DNA of 64,000 nt from Macrotis lagotis (Eukaryota > Chordata > Mammalia > Peramelemorphia > Peramelidae). The translations under genes were made by a program, and so were the position numbers. The DNA is taken from contig NC_133658.1 of the NCBI RefSeq assembly GCF_037893015.1, positions 170,680,659 to 170,744,658 of the forward strand. Direction: 5' to 3'. Below the pieces are notes generated by a model that saw only the letters and a program-made list of their open reading frames with translations, made no database searches and was not told the origin of the DNA. Of this stretch, positions 41,940 through 63,809 are shown piece after piece (positions within the stretch are counted from its first letter, which is position 1; every line of letters starts with the position of its first letter).

Positions 41940-42115
41940 GCTTTATTTTTATTTAACATTATTTTTAAATTCTCTCCACTATTCCTCGACCCCCCATTGA
42001 AAAAGTAAACAATATACCTGTTATATGTATGAAGTCATAGAAAACACTTTCCATATTAGTCATGTTGTAAAAAAAAGGGAAAAATATGCTTCCATGATTG
42101 TACTCTGAATTGAAG
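41940..42115 (-). mobile_element. L1 3' end fragment next to the RBBP9 promoter
   Basis: Reversed 3' words (CATATTAGTCATGTTGTAAA). It ends about 50 bp before the ZNF143-type element, so the promoter unit is short. Confidence 0.55.
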
Positions 42116-42156
42116 TCTTTAGCTAAAGTGCTACTATTTCTAGGACCTACTGCTGA

Positions 42157-51917
<9,761 letters not shown>

Positions 51918-51984
51918 ACACAGTTAACTCTGTTGTCTTTGTGATCAGATCTGTACTTGATAGTGTGGACCCTCACTAACGGAA

Positions 51985-51990
51985 AATAAA
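51985..51990 (+). terminator. RBBP9: Candidate RBBP9 polyadenylation signal AATAAA
   Basis: The first AATAAA after the stop, 68 nt downstream. It would give a very short 3' UTR; a further AATAAA near 52770 lies in repeat-like DNA and could be an alternative. Confidence 0.5.
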
Positions 51991-53149
51991 TAGCAGAGAT
52001 TAAGTAACACTCCTCGAATGTTTGACAAAAAGCAGAGCAAAGCTGTTTCAGTTCTTTTCCAGGTTTGCAAATAATTATTCACAGGCCTGAAGACTCCAGT
52101 GTTAGTAAGGGGTAAGAGGGGATACCTATAGAGCCCAGTACAGAAGTAGAGATTCTAGGGGGTAGCACCTAATTCAGGGTATGGCAGTTAGGTGGCTACT
52201 GTGCTGTGGAGAGTGGGAAAAGATTCCTAGTGTCAACAAGGTAGTGTACTCCTAGCTGTCCTCGAGAATTCCAAGTCCTGTTTCATGGCTCTTGCAGAGC
52301 CCTTGAACTCAAAACGTACCCATGATGGCATGCCTCCCACTGAGCATGTTACCGAGGGGGGGGGGTAGCTATGGAAATATCACCCAAGATGATGATGAGG
52401 ACAAGCAGATGTAGTGGGAGACAACCCTATTTAGTCTGAGGACAGACTAAACTCAGGTCTGCTACTTCCAAATCTGTAAAAAAGGGGGACTAGATGTCCC
52501 TAAGATGTCCCTCTAAATGCTGACATTCTATCAGAGAGGATTTGGTATCAATTTAGTGTGATAAGTTGTGTGTATTATAGTAGAGGTTCATATTCACAGG
52601 ATTAGGTCATTAGGTGAAGACTTTCTGGGATCACTGCACCTCACAAAAACTATCTGCATTAAAGAGTAGAGAAGAAGATTCAAATCTGTTAAATGATTGA
52701 TCTTCAGAAATACTAAAGTTTATCCCTCAGCACCTAGCACAGTAAGGGGTGATTAGAAAATGTCTGCTAAATAAATGACTATAAAGACTAAAATAGGTGA
52801 ACACAATTTTAAAAGAAAAAAAGAGTGGGAAGATGCTGGCAGAGGCAGTTCCACTGGGATTTGTACCTGTCTTGCATTTTACAAGAAGGATTTCATCAGC
52901 ACAGTGATCTCCAGTTACCCATACATTCTGTAATCTTTAAACTGGTAAAGCCCAGGCAGTAACCTGATTCACCGAGAGGTTATGTGACTAGTGGGTAGTA
53001 TCAGTAGTTTGTGAGAGGTGAACCTCAGTCTTGACTTCAGTTCCAACACACCATTCACTAGATAATACTACTTCTATATCGTTGTTCATGAACCGTCACT
53101 TAACATCAATGTATCTTGAGTTTTCTGCTTTGTATAAATAATTTTTGTG

Positions 53150-53388
53150 CAGTTAGATGCAGTTTAATAGAACACCAACATGGAGTTCTTCCCCAGTTCA
53201 AATCTGGCCTCAGAAGCTTACTACCTGTGTAACCCTGGGCAAGTCACTTAACTCTGTTTGCCTCTGTTTCCTCATCTAAAAAAATGAACTGGAGAGGGAA
53301 ATGGCAAACCATTTCAATATCTTTGCCAAGAAAGCCCCAAATGGGGTCATGGACACTACTGAAAAACAACTGAATAACAACAATAAGT
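53150..53388 (+). mobile_element. Mar1-type SINE, near complete
   Basis: GTTCAAATCTGGCCTCAGAA, AATGGCAAACCATTTCAATA, TTTGCCAAGAAAGCCCCAAA and the ACAACTGAATAACAACAA end. Confidence 0.75.
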
Positions 53389-53590
53389 AGTTCTAGGTCT
53401 TCCCTGTCTGGGTCTCTAACCGGTTCCAAGGTTTTTTTCCTCCTTCAAAGACCAGGTACATGGTATAGTTTTGGTTTGACTTAAGCCTCATGAAGTAATA
53501 TTTTTTTTGTTCTCATGTAGCACTGAAGTGTGGACAAATCTTTTTTGGAAACAAAGAAGTGTTTTTCTTTTGTAAAAGGAATTTAGATAG

Positions 53591-53750
53591 GGGAGGCTAG
53601 GTGGTGTAGTGGATAAAGCACCACCCTTGGAGTCAGGAGTACCTGGGTTCAAATCTGGTCTCAGACACTTAATAATTACCTACCTGTGTGGCCTTGAGCA
53701 AGCCACTTAACCCCATTTGCCTTGCAAAAAAAAAAAACCCAAAAAACAAA
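53591..53750 (+). mobile_element. Young tRNA-derived SINE
   Basis: GTAGTGGATAAAGC subtype, flanked by AATTTAGAT on both sides. Gene-free DNA beyond RBBP9. Confidence 0.92.
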
Positions 53751-53879
53751 AAGAAATTTAGATTATTATACTTAATATTCCAATATCATTCAAGATAATA
53801 GTGTTTTTATGGAAGGCCAGATTCTTTATGACAGGTCATTTTATTATAGCTATATTTTTCAGGGATGGGGAAAGTATAT

Positions 53880-54065
53880 GGTGATCTAGTAAATAGAGCA
53901 CTTGACTCAGAGTTGTGAGACCTGTGGTCAAATCCTATCTCTACCATTTATTATTTATGTGACCTGGGATAAATCAATTAAATTCTGGGCTTGGTCTCTT
54001 CATTGTAAAAAAAGCGGGGTTTGGGCTTGGTATTTTCCTATGTTTCAGTGATCTATGATCCAGTG
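53880..54065 (+). repeat. MIR-like repeat
   Basis: AAATAGAGCACTTGACTCAG, TATGTGACCTGGGATAAATC and the tail TTCAGTGATCTATGATCC. Confidence 0.55.
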
Positions 54066-54689
54066 AATCTATAACCAGAGACTATTCTAGAATTAATACA
54101 TCCATAAAAATTATACTTTAACTCCAAAGCTACTTTTTAACATTTAAATCTTCCATATAAATCCTTAATGAACTGCAATGGGATCATAGGATCTTAGTAT
54201 TACAATGGACCTTCATGGTCATTTGATGGATAGCTAATGAAGGAACATCCTCAGTAGCATGAAGATCGAGTTACAACTTTTATACAAATACTCCTTATAT
54301 TGAGGTTATTTTCAGGGAAGCCCATTTTATTGTTCCAGTGTTTCTTTTTCTTAGAAAGTTTTTGCTGATATTGAATTGAACCTTACCACTCTACCACCCT
54401 ATAACTTCTATTTTTTGGTTTTAATTCTGTTCTTTGGAGCTACAGGAAACAAATATACTTCCTTTTTTATTTTAAAATATGATAGCACTTCAACTATTTG
54501 AAGACTGCAGTCATGCATTAACTATATAGTTAATATAGTCAACTATATAGTCAAGACCATTATATAGAGAAGACTTTCCTAAGATACAAAAGTAGTACTT
54601 CATTTTACAGTGAGGACAGCTTGTTCCAATTCTCAACATTCTCAGAAGTTAAAGTTAAAGATTTATAAAAGTTAAAGATTAAAAAAGTC

Positions 54690-54830
54690 ACAAACCATGT
54701 CTCTGGAATTAGAAGACTTGGGTTCAGGGTTTAAATATTTCCTCTGATGCTTAATACCTATGTGACCTTCAGTTAACATTCCTGGACCTCAGTTTCCTAA
54801 TCTTTAAATAAAGAAGACAGAGAGTACTGG
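54690..54830 (+). repeat. MIR-like repeat
   Basis: CTATGTGACCTTCAGTTAAC and GACCTCAGTTTCCTAATCTT; a SINE follows at 54862. Confidence 0.55.
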
Positions 54831-54861
54831 ATAATATGGGAGCACTGAAAGTATAAAATCA

Positions 54862-55013
54862 GGGTGGCTAGGTCACACAGTGGATAGAGCACTGGCACTG
54901 GAGTCAGAAGGACCTGAGTTCAAATTTGACCTCAGACACTTAATAATTACCTAGCTGTGTGGCCTTGGGCAAGTCACTTAACCCCATTGCCTTGCAAAAA
55001 CCTAAAAAAAAAA
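54862..55013 (+). mobile_element. tRNA-derived SINE
   Basis: Head GGGTGGCTAGGTCACACAGT; AAAGTATAA flanks both sides. Confidence 0.9.
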
Positions 55014-55239
55014 GTATAAGGTTCCTTTTAGCTTGGGCTGATTCTATGGTTTTAAAAATGAATTTGGTCTTTCAAACTAAGGAAACTCTAAGGTTAAACT
55101 TTTTTAAATTTCCCATTTCCTGGCAATCCCATCTTTTAATATTGTCGCTAGAGTAAATGCTACTTTTTTCCTACAAGTTCAGGCTCCTTGACTCACTGTT
55201 ATCCCTTTCAAGCTGCTAGCTTTTTGCCATTCTCCCTGG

Positions 55240-55485
55240 CTTATTTGTTGTTCTTCAGTCATTTTTGAGTCATGTTTGACTCTTTGAGACTTCATTTGAG
55301 GTTTTCTTGGCAAAGAGATTGGAGTGATAAGCCATTTCCTTCTCCAGTTTATTTTACAGATAAGGGAACTGAGATAACTAGCCCAGAGTCAGCCAACTAA
55401 TAAGTGTGGGAGTCCTATTTGAATTCAGGTCTTCCTCATTTCAGTCCAGTGTTATATCCACTATATTACCTAGCTAACCCTGGCT
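55240..55485 (-). mobile_element. Mar1-type SINE, antisense
   Basis: TTGTTGTTCTTCAGTCATTT at its left end and GAATTCAGGTCTTCC near its right are the reversed landmarks of the copy at 53150. Confidence 0.72.
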
Positions 55486-56979
55486 TACTGTGGTACCTTA
55501 AAAACCAGATTACATGAAGGAGAAAATGAACAAAAGGATGAGAATTCCTCATCCTTTCCCCTTACTGCTTAATAATAGCACCCCATCCTTTTGGGTGTTT
55601 TTTTAAATTCATAAATTCCATGTATTTACAACTTTCATTTACAAATTTCATCTATTCACCAGTAATTATTCCCCACACTGATCTGCAGATAAAGCCAAAG
55701 GGAGAATATCATACCATTTCCAGATGGCAGTGCTGTGGAGTTTCACAATACTCTGTCAGCAGGACTCATCCCAAGGAACTTCACAAAAGCTCTCCTAAGA
55801 GGATTTTGCTTTTTTTTTTTCCTTTTGGGTATTTTAAAAAGGATTTATGAAAACTAACTGGTGAATGGAGAGGTGGAGCCTCCAGCAATATAAAAATTGG
55901 ACCAGCTGAGAATAAAACAGCTTACATTCCTAAGGAGAGTCCCAATTGGTAATAAAAATAACTCCTGCTTTAGACAGGAAAATAATTTTAGATCTTTCCT
56001 TGATCCAGATCACTCATAAGAGTTTGGCTTAACAATCAACATAGAAAAAGCTAAATGGATGAGTAGATGCATAGACTACATAGCTAACTGCCTGAGACTA
56101 TAGGTACATATGTAGTGGATAGGCATTACAGATGGACCATGAGCTTGAAAGAAGAAGAAATCAGATTGCATTTGAGAGACTTAAATGTCTTCTGGCATTT
56201 CAGGCTGCTCACTCACAAAAAAATTCTATCTGTTTAGGTCCAGTATTCTTTTGGAAATCCTACATTGACTCTGTTATAGAATGCCATACTTTGTAAAGAA
56301 TCGAAATTATGGAGGACCCAAAGGGCAACAGAAAAACAAATGGTGGGGGTAAACATTTGATTGCAAACATGTACTCAAAGAGTGCTATAAAAGATAATAT
56401 CCAGGAAAAACAATCAGAAAAGAAGGTAGGCTGGCCATGTAGAGAGAAGGAAGGATAATAGATGACAGACTAAGTACCTTATAAGAATACAAAGAAAACA
56501 GAACCTTAAAGGAAGGATAAGAGTTGGGATCAAGATGGATTCAAGTATTACCTCCTCTCCCAGCTAAAAATAAAATCATGCCCTATTTAACATTTTCCTT
56601 TCCCTTTAAGTCAATAGACCAAAGTTCTTAAAAAAAAAAACAAAAAACTCCAGGAAAAGGAATCCGTAGTAGTGTTAGAGAGAACTAGCTTATATCTGAT
56701 ATTGAAACTGAAGGTTTTTCAAAAAACCACAGCAGTTTCCAATTGACCTCTTCAAAGAAGTTACCCAAGTCAGTCTTAGGCTGGGATTAGGAAAGGGACT
56801 TGCCACTGAGGTATTAATGACACATTTTTTTTTTTTTTTACCCTCAGTCTGTTTTCTGGGAGACAATTTTCTACCAAGAAAAACTGAGACATTTTCCTGT
56901 ATCTTCAGCACCCTTCCAAGATCTCTATTTGAGGTCTCTTAGAAAGCCCACACAGTTCTTCTTATTAAAATTAATGGCA

Positions 56980-57140
56980 GGGGCGGCTAGGTGGCATAGT
57001 GGATAAAGCACCAGCCCTGGAGTCAGGAGTACCTGGGCTCAAATCCGGTCTCAGACACTTAATAATTACCTAGCTGTGTGGCCTTGGGCAAGACACAACC
57101 CCGTTTGCCTTGCAAAAACCTAAAAAAAAAAAAAAAAAAT
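56980..57140 (+). mobile_element. Young tRNA-derived SINE
   Basis: Head GGGGCGGCTAGGTGGCATAG, long A tail; likely flanking duplication near AAATTAA.GGCA. Confidence 0.9.
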
Positions 57141-58319
57141 TAAAGGCAATCAGAATGTTATCTTGCCGAGAAGGCAGTCCTCTAATTCAAGAACCTCTTG
57201 TCCTGTCCCACAAGTCAAGCTTGAGTAGAGCCACAGTCAGCTATGTCCCTAGGTGGGAAATGTGGAGGGCCCCTAACTTTTAACATTCCTGCAATAAAAC
57301 AAGAGATTAGGATTCCCACTGGTTATGGGGACAACAGCACTAGTAGACTGCTCACTTTCTTGCTCACATAAAGAAATCCCAGTTCTCTCTGTCCCTGCAA
57401 TCTTTTCCAGAGGATCAGTGTCTCCCCTTCTCTCCTTCTGGAGCAGTGACACTTCTGTCATCCCTCAGATATGACTAGTACCCATACTGACATCCCTCCT
57501 TTACACTGTATGAAGTGGGGGTGGGGGGGTTCTGTCTGAGATATTTCTAATAGAAAGAGAGCATTTGTCCCTAAATTCTGATGCTGGATTAGATGACCTC
57601 AGAGTTTATCCCCCCATTCCAGGTTCTAGACCCTTAAACCATTAAAGTCATTTATTCTTACTCTCATTCAACTGATGTCTTAATTATTTGGAAATTAGTT
57701 TAATTAAGCAATTTGTGTTGCTTCTCCTGGGCTGCCTGCCCATGGCTTTGAACTTAAGCCTATTACTTTGTTGTTTGTATTTTTCCCTGTCATGTCTACC
57801 TCAAAACCTGTGTATCCTGAGTGGGATGGAGGGGATAGTGTCTTCTTGCCTCTCCTGCATCTACTGTTCCAATCTACTAAAGCTTTTCTAAGACTTGGAT
57901 TGGATTTTTCAAATGCCAAATGTTCTGTTGGCATGCTCATTAACTCATGTATCCCAGCCAGATATCCCCCTGACAGGTGACATAAGCACATTTCACTGTG
58001 CCTTTCCATGTTTCCTTTAGCAAGTTCTGGGGCTTGGTTCTCTGAAGAGAAGTACTATAGAAGTACTATAATGATTTTTGTAGTTTAGCAGAAATCTGGG
58101 CTCAGTTCCTACTGTAACGTGAAACCTGACATATCCAAAAGTGAAATCTTCTCTGCCAAAGTACTTGCCCTTCCCCTGACTTTTTAAAAAATTATTTCAC
58201 CTTGCCATCTTCATTGCATATTTTTTCTCACACTCTCTCCTCCCTCCCTTCAATTAGTTATTAAATCCTGCTGATTGTATTTTACAATGTTTTCCAAAAA
58301 GGTCTTTGGACCTTAGTTT

Positions 58320-58470
58320 ATCCCCTAATTACCCTGCTCAATCTTCCTAATACACTTCCTAAAGTTTGTGGTCAGAAATATTCAAAGCTCTCCACAATCT
58401 AGCCCAAAGCTACCTTTCCTCTCATATCTCATCTTATTACCTTTTATATACACTGTTACAAATTACCTGA
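58320..58470 (+). repeat. L2-like old repeat fragment
   Basis: GCTCTCCACAATCTAGCCCA then CTACCTTTCCTCTCATATCT. Confidence 0.4.
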
Positions 58471-58834
58471 TCCTTTCATTACTAAAATCCTAATTCCAAA
58501 AGACATTCTAAAAGATTCCAAAATTCATTCAGAAGACAATAATATATTTGTAAAATATTTTGTGAATTTTGAAGCACTATGTCATTATAGAATATCTCAG
58601 CATAAAAAATTGAAAGGAATCTTTCTATAACTGGCTAGAAGAAATTCTCATTTTCATACTGAAAAACTTCATGAAGCATACACAGTCATTTATTATTTAG
58701 AAAGAACAAAGACAACATAGAAACATACTCATGAAACATCTACTAACATAACACTCAAAATACAATGTTTTAGGTCACTGGTTCTAAAACTTTTGGGCCT
58801 CACACTTTTGAAAATTGAGGACAAGAGATAATAA

Positions 58835-59286
58835 AAAAAAGGGGGAAAAGGACCCACATGTACAAAAATATTTACAACAGTTTTTTGCAGTGGAAAAACA
58901 AATGGAAACAGAGGAGATGCCATCAATTGGGAAATGGCTGAACAAATTGTAATATATGAATATGATGAATACTATCCTTCTGTAAGAAATCATGAGCAAA
59001 TGGATTTCAGAAAAATTTGGGAAAACTTACATAAACTGATGCTGAATGAAATGAGTAGAACCACGACACCATTGCACACATTAAAGCAACATTGTGTGAT
59101 GATCAAATAGACTTAGATCTTCTCAACAATATAGTGATTTAAAAAATTGTAGAACATGTGATAGAAAATGCCATTCACATATAGAAAAAGAACTGGTAAA
59201 GACTAACAGAATGCCATCTGTGAGGGGTGAGGGGAGGGAAGCAAGATTAGGGGAAAAATTATAAAATTCAAAATAAATTAGATCTT
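58835..59286 (+). mobile_element. L1 3' end fragment
   Basis: GGACCCACATGTACAAAAAT, CATCAATTGGGAAATGGCTG and GAGGGAAGCAAGATTAGGGG; a minus-strand SINE lies in its tail. Confidence 0.78.
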
Positions 59287-59458
59287 TTTTTTTTAGGTTT
59301 TTGCAAGGCAAATGGGGTTAAGTGGCTTGCCTAAGGCCACACAGCTAGGTAATTATTAAGTGTCTGAGGCCAGATTTGAACTCAGGTACTCCTGACTCAA
59401 GGGCCAATGCTCTATCCACTGCACCACCTAGTCACCCCTGTGCCACCTAGCCACCCCA
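59287..59458 (-). mobile_element. tRNA-derived SINE with its head repeated
   Basis: Minus-strand copy in the tail of an L1 3' end; the head-end GCCACCTAGCCACCCC stands twice (about 59422 and 59442). Confidence 0.88.
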
Positions 59459-59722
59459 ATAAAATCTTTCTTAAAAAAAACTGAATGGGGGCAACTATGT
59501 GGCAATAGAACTGTGCATCCAGCAATACCACTACTAGGTCTGTATCCCAAAGAGATCACAAAAAGGGGGAAAAGAGCCACATCAACAATAATTGTCATAG
59601 CAGCTCTTTTCCTTCTGGCAAGGAATTGGAAATTGAAGGAATGCCCATCAATTGGAGAATGGCTGAACAAATTGTAGTATATGAATGTAATGGGATATTA
59701 TTGCCCTTTAAGAAATGTTGAG

Positions 59723-59864
59723 GGGCAGCTAGTTGGCACAGTGGAGAGAATACCGGCCCTGGAGTCAGGAGGACCTGAGTTCAAATCTAATCTCAAGACA
59801 CATAATATTACCTAGCTGTGTGGCCCTGGGCAAGCCACTTAACCCCACTGCCTTGTTTTAAAAA
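59723..59864 (+). mobile_element. tRNA-derived SINE nested in L1, TSD AAATGTTGAG
   Basis: AAATGTTGAG flanks it at 59713-59722 and 59865-59874; the L1 3' region reads on after it. Confidence 0.93.
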
Positions 59865-59935
59865 AAATGTTGAGCAGGATGCTTTCAGAAAAATCTACAT
59901 AGCTTTCTATGTGAGTTTATAAAAAGTGTGTACAA

Positions 59936-60103
59936 TGGGGTAGCTAGGTGGCGTAGTGGATAAAGCACCGGCCTTGGAGTCAGGAGTACGTAGGTTCAAA
60001 TCTGATCTCAGACACTTAATAATTACCTAGCTGTCCTTGGGCAAGCCACTTAACCCCATTTGCCTTGCAAAAACCTAAAAAAAACCAAAAACCAAACAAA
60101 AAC
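59936..60103 (+). mobile_element. Young tRNA-derived SINE nested in L1, 15 bp TSD
   Basis: AAAAAGTGTGTACAA is at 59921-59935 and 60104-60118. It is the second SINE in the same L1 3' end. Confidence 0.95.
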
Positions 60104-60992
60104 AAAAAGTGTGTACAAAGTAAGACCAATATTGTAAGGTGAACAGCTGTGAATGACTTAGTTATTTTCAGTAAAATACAATGTTCCAAGATAAATCAGG
60201 AGGACTTATGATGAAAAATGCTATTCATTCCCAGAAAAATAACTGATAGTGTCTAAATATAGATTGAAGCATACTATTTTTACATCATTTTTCTTAAGGT
60301 ATTTTTTGGGGGGGCTTTATTTTCTTTTTCGATATCACTACTATGGAAATGTACTGCATGTATAATCTTTATTGAATAGATTGCTTTCTCAATGAAGGCA
60401 TATAGAGAATGAGGAAGAGAATTTGGAACCAGTTTCAAAAATTAATGTTAAAAATTGTAACCAGGGAAAAATAAAATTCTAAATAAATTTTACAAAAAGA
60501 AAATAGTCTGATACCTTAGATCCACAATGTGTCTCTGGGACCCTCAGATCACATTTTAAGAACCATTGTGTTAGACTATTCCTTAGTAAAATAGAACTAA
60601 GGGCTTCCTTATTAAAATGAAAGATATAATGGACTAGCAGGTGAAAGGAAAACTTGTGTCCTATGTTTTTATGGTTACAGATTACAACTCATGAAAATTT
60701 CTGTTAAATTCAAGTTTTGCTTGGCCAGCTCAAATTCTTTCATCTGATACGTTCTTACCTGTCTTGTTTGCACCAAATCCACTATATAAAATATTTTAAA
60801 ACATTTTTACAATTTTTCAGATATTAATTTGAAATAATGAAAAGTATTTGCTAAAGTCTCTTTACATGCAGTATGTACCAATAAATAATATTGTAGAATA
60901 TAAACAAGTAGATAAAAACATAAGTCTGCATAATTTTTAATGATCATAAAAATTGTGAAACGTCAAATATTAAATAGTTAAGTGTATATTAT

Positions 60993-61150
60993 GGAGGCAA
61001 CTAAATGGTTCAGTGAATAGAGTGCTGGGCCTAGAATTAGAAAGACCTGAGTTCAAATGTGTTCTCAGACACTTATTAGCTGTGTGACCCTGGGTAAGCC
61101 ACTTAACCTCTGTTTGCCTTCACACTGGAGAAGGAACTGGCAAACTACTC
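60993..61150 (+). mobile_element. Mar1-type SINE cut by the HAL1-like element
   Basis: GAGTTCAAATGTGTTCTCAG and GGCAAACTACTCCATGATCT are present; the rest of the core is replaced by the A-rich end of the HAL1-like element. Confidence 0.68.
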
Positions 61151-61341
61151 CATGATCTTTTTTTTTTATTTCTTTATTTTTTTAATTTTTTATTTCTTTA
61201 TTCTTATTTTGTACAAATAATGTTTTTTATAAATGACTAAAATATTCTTGTTTAAGAGTAAATATAATACCCCCTCCCCCCAAGAAAATATAGACCAGCA
61301 TCAGCAATAAAGTAAAGGGGAGAGAAAAAATTAAAATTAAA

Positions 61342-61344
<3 letters not shown>

Positions 61345-61376
<32 letters not shown>
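61345..61376. repeat. (AAT)n microsatellite
   Basis: About ten AAT units in the A-rich linker before SINE module 1. Confidence 0.95.
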
Positions 61377-61378
61377 TG

Positions 61379-61535
61379 TAGGTATGGCCAGGTGGCACAG
61401 TGGATGGAGCACCAGCCCTGGAGCCAGAAGCACCTGAGCCCAAATCCGGCCCCAGACACCCAACAATCACCCAGCTGTGTGACCCCATGCAAGCCACCCC
61501 AACCCCACTGCCCTACAACCCCCCCCCCAAAAAAA
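61379..61535 (+). mobile_element. SINE-derived module 1 with T-to-C changes
   Basis: It follows the local tRNA-derived SINE from box A (CCAGGTGGCACAGTGG) to the 3' end but has at least a dozen T>C differences, such as ACACCCAACAATCACCCAGC. It ends in a C-rich run. Confidence 0.75.
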
Positions 61536-61569
61536 GACAGAAAATAAAATAAAATAGTAAAAATAATAA

Positions 61570-61722
61570 TAGTAGGGGGTGGCTGGCCCAGATCACTGGC
61601 CCTTGAGCCAGGAGCACCCAGGTCCAAATCTGGCCTCAGACACACAACAATCACCCAGCTGTGCAGCCCCAGGCAGGTCACCCTATCCCATTTGCCCTGG
61701 AACACCCCCCCCAGAAAAAAAA
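61570..61722 (+). mobile_element. SINE-derived module 2 with T-to-C changes
   Basis: Same type as module 1 (ACACAACAATCACCCAGCTG), with a shortened 5' part and a C-rich end. An AAT-rich linker separates the two. Confidence 0.7.
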
Positions 61723-61796
61723 TAATAACAATGTGCTTCAGTCTGTATTCCAACACTACTAGCTCTGTTGCAGGTGGATCACATTCTATTTTTTTT

Positions 61797-61951
61797 AGTT
61801 TATTTTTTTTTTTTTTGCAAGGCAAACGGGGTTAAGTGGCTTGCCCAAGGCCACACAGCTAGGTAATTATTTAGTGTCTGAGACTGGATTTGAACCCAGG
61901 TACTCCTGACTCCAGGGCCGGTGCTTCCACTATGCCACCTAGCCGTCCCCA
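61797..61951 (-). mobile_element. tRNA-derived SINE inserted in the composite element
   Basis: A near-consensus copy without the T-to-C changes. The host motif ATCACATTCT occurs on both sides, as a target-site duplication would, so it arrived later than the neighbouring modules. Confidence 0.85.
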
Positions 61952-62094
61952 TCACATTCTTTAGGATAAGTCCATCACAAAAGTTACTTCCATATTTTTC
62001 CAACATTGCCATTGTTGATCGCAACTCCCTCCTTTAGTATTTCTCCACTACCATGAACTATATTTTCTCTCTCCTTTCACTCTGTCTCTGCTGT

Positions 62095-62245
62095 AAGGTA
62101 GTTGAGTGGTACAGCAGACAGATCCCCAGCCCTGGGGCCAGGAGGCCCCGAACCCACATACCACCCCTTACCCAGCAGCCACCCGGCCCTATGGTCCTGG
62201 ACAGGCCATCCAATCCCAGCCCCTTGCAAGAAGTAAAAAAGAAAA
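62095..62245 (+). mobile_element. SINE-derived module 3 with T-to-C changes
   Basis: A diverged SINE-like block (TGGTACAGCAGACAGATCCC, then CCAGCCCTGGGGCCAGGAGG) rich in C where the common SINE has T. It lies between the ORF1 noncoding region and modules 1 and 2. Confidence 0.6.
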
Positions 62246-62682
62246 TGTGTTATATCTGACCACTCTCCCCCCATGGTCCATCCTCTCCTCCATCACTTAC
62301 ATTCCCCCCCCCTTCCCCTTGTCCTCCAATAAAGAAAAATCTTATTATATGAAATATCTTGGCCTATTCCTCTTCTCCTTTTTCTTTCTCCCATTACATT
62401 TCCCTTGTTTCTATTGACTCCATTTTTACACCACAATATATCTTCAAATTCAGCTTTCTCCTGTGCTTCATCTATAAAAGCTCCTTCTACCTGCTCTATT
62501 AAATGAGAAGTTTCATATGAGTGTTATCAGTATCATTTTTCTATGCAGAAATACATGTAGTTCATCATCATTAAGTCCCTTATATTTTCCCCTTCTCCTC
62601 CAATCTCTATGCTTCACCTGAGTCCTGTATTTGAAGATTCAGCTCTGGCCATTACAACAGGAACATATGAAATTCCCTTGGT

Positions 62683-63680
62683 TCACTGAAAATCCATCTT
62701 TTTCCCTGGAAGAGGACATTCAGTTTTGCTGGGTAGTTGATTCTCCAGTTGCATTCTAAGCTCTTTTGCCTTCTGGGATATTATATTCCAAGCCCTATGA
62801 GCTTTTAATGTAGTTGCTGCTAAGTCCTGTGTGATCCGGATTGCAACTCCATATTTGAATTGTGTCCTTCTGGCTGCTTGTAATATTTTCTCTTTGACTT
62901 GGGAGTTCTGGGACTTGGCTATAATATTCCTGGGAGTTGTTTTTTTTGGATCTCTTTCTCGGGGAGATCGGTGGATTCTCTCCATTTCTATTTTGCCTTC
63001 TGCTTCTAGGATATCAGGGCAATTTTCCTGTAATAATTCTTTGAAAATGATATCAAGACTCATTTCCTGGTCATGACTTTCAGGTATTCCAATAATTTTT
63101 AAATTATCTTTCCTTAATCTGTTTTCCATATCAGTTGTTTTTTCAATGAGATGTTTCACATTTTCTTCTAATTTTTTCATTCTTTTGAAGTATTGAGTCC
63201 TGATTTCTTGTAAAATCAGCGATCTCCCTGAGTTCAATTCTTTGATTGAAGGATTTGTTTTCCTCAGAGAGCTTTCTTATCTCTTTTTCCATCTGGCCAG
63301 TTCTTTTCAAAGCATTCTTCTCCTCAATAACTTTTAGAACTGTATTATCCATTTGACTTATGCTGGTTTTTAACATGCTATTTTCTTCAGCATTTTGGGG
63401 GATCTCCTTGACTCAGCTGCTGAGTTCATTTTCATGTTTTCCCAGCATTTCTCTCATTTTTTCCCCCAATTTTTCTTCTATCTCCCTCACTTGATTTTCA
63501 AAGTCTTTTTTTGAGCTCTGTCATGGCCTGATCCCAATTTCTGTTTTTCTTGGGAGTCTTTAGATGCAGGAGCTTATACCTCCTCATCTTCAGATTGAGT
63601 GTTTTGATCCTTCTTGGGATCACAGGCAAAGTATTTCTCAATGGTGTTCCTCTTTTTTTTCTCTGCTTGCTCATTTCCTC
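62683..63680 (-). pseudogene. Degenerate L1 ORF1 (ORF1p-like RNA-binding protein)
   Basis: The ORF1 reading is spread over three frames by indels and stops: about 63498-63680, 63143-63376 and 62683-63237. The N-terminal part is rich in Lys and Glu, like the ORF1p coiled coil. The last frame (184 codons) carries the RRM-type NLKIIGIPE motif and the C-terminal domain (EKILQAARR, HRAWNIISQKAKELR). It would bind element RNA in a working copy; this one is inactive. Confidence 0.85.
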
Positions 63681-63809
63681 AGCCTGAGCCTGGTTTGGGG
63701 GTGCTTCCTGAGCTTTTGGGACACCCCCTACAAGGGTCTCAGTGTGTGAGGCTCTGTCCTCCCTCCTGGTCTGTGAATGACCATAAGTGCCCCCCTCCGC
63801 CAACAGGGC

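Larger units (their letters stand above)
51991..58834. other. Gene-free region downstream of RBBP9
   Basis: SINE and MIR-like copies listed separately; the rest is unremarkable AT-rich DNA. POLR3F, the convergent neighbour expected from human synteny, was not found up to position 64000. Confidence 0.6.
59495..60500 (+). mobile_element. L1 3' end interrupted by two SINEs
   Basis: CAATACCACTACTAGGTCTG, AATTGAAGGAATGCCCATCA and, after the SINEs, TGAATGACTTAGTTATTTTC to an A-rich end. The two SINEs have clear target-site duplications. Confidence 0.8.

Noticed and set aside
61337..61825. 162-codon minus-strand frame and neighbours
   Set aside because: Runs through SINE modules and an AAT tract; repeat-derived, no domain.
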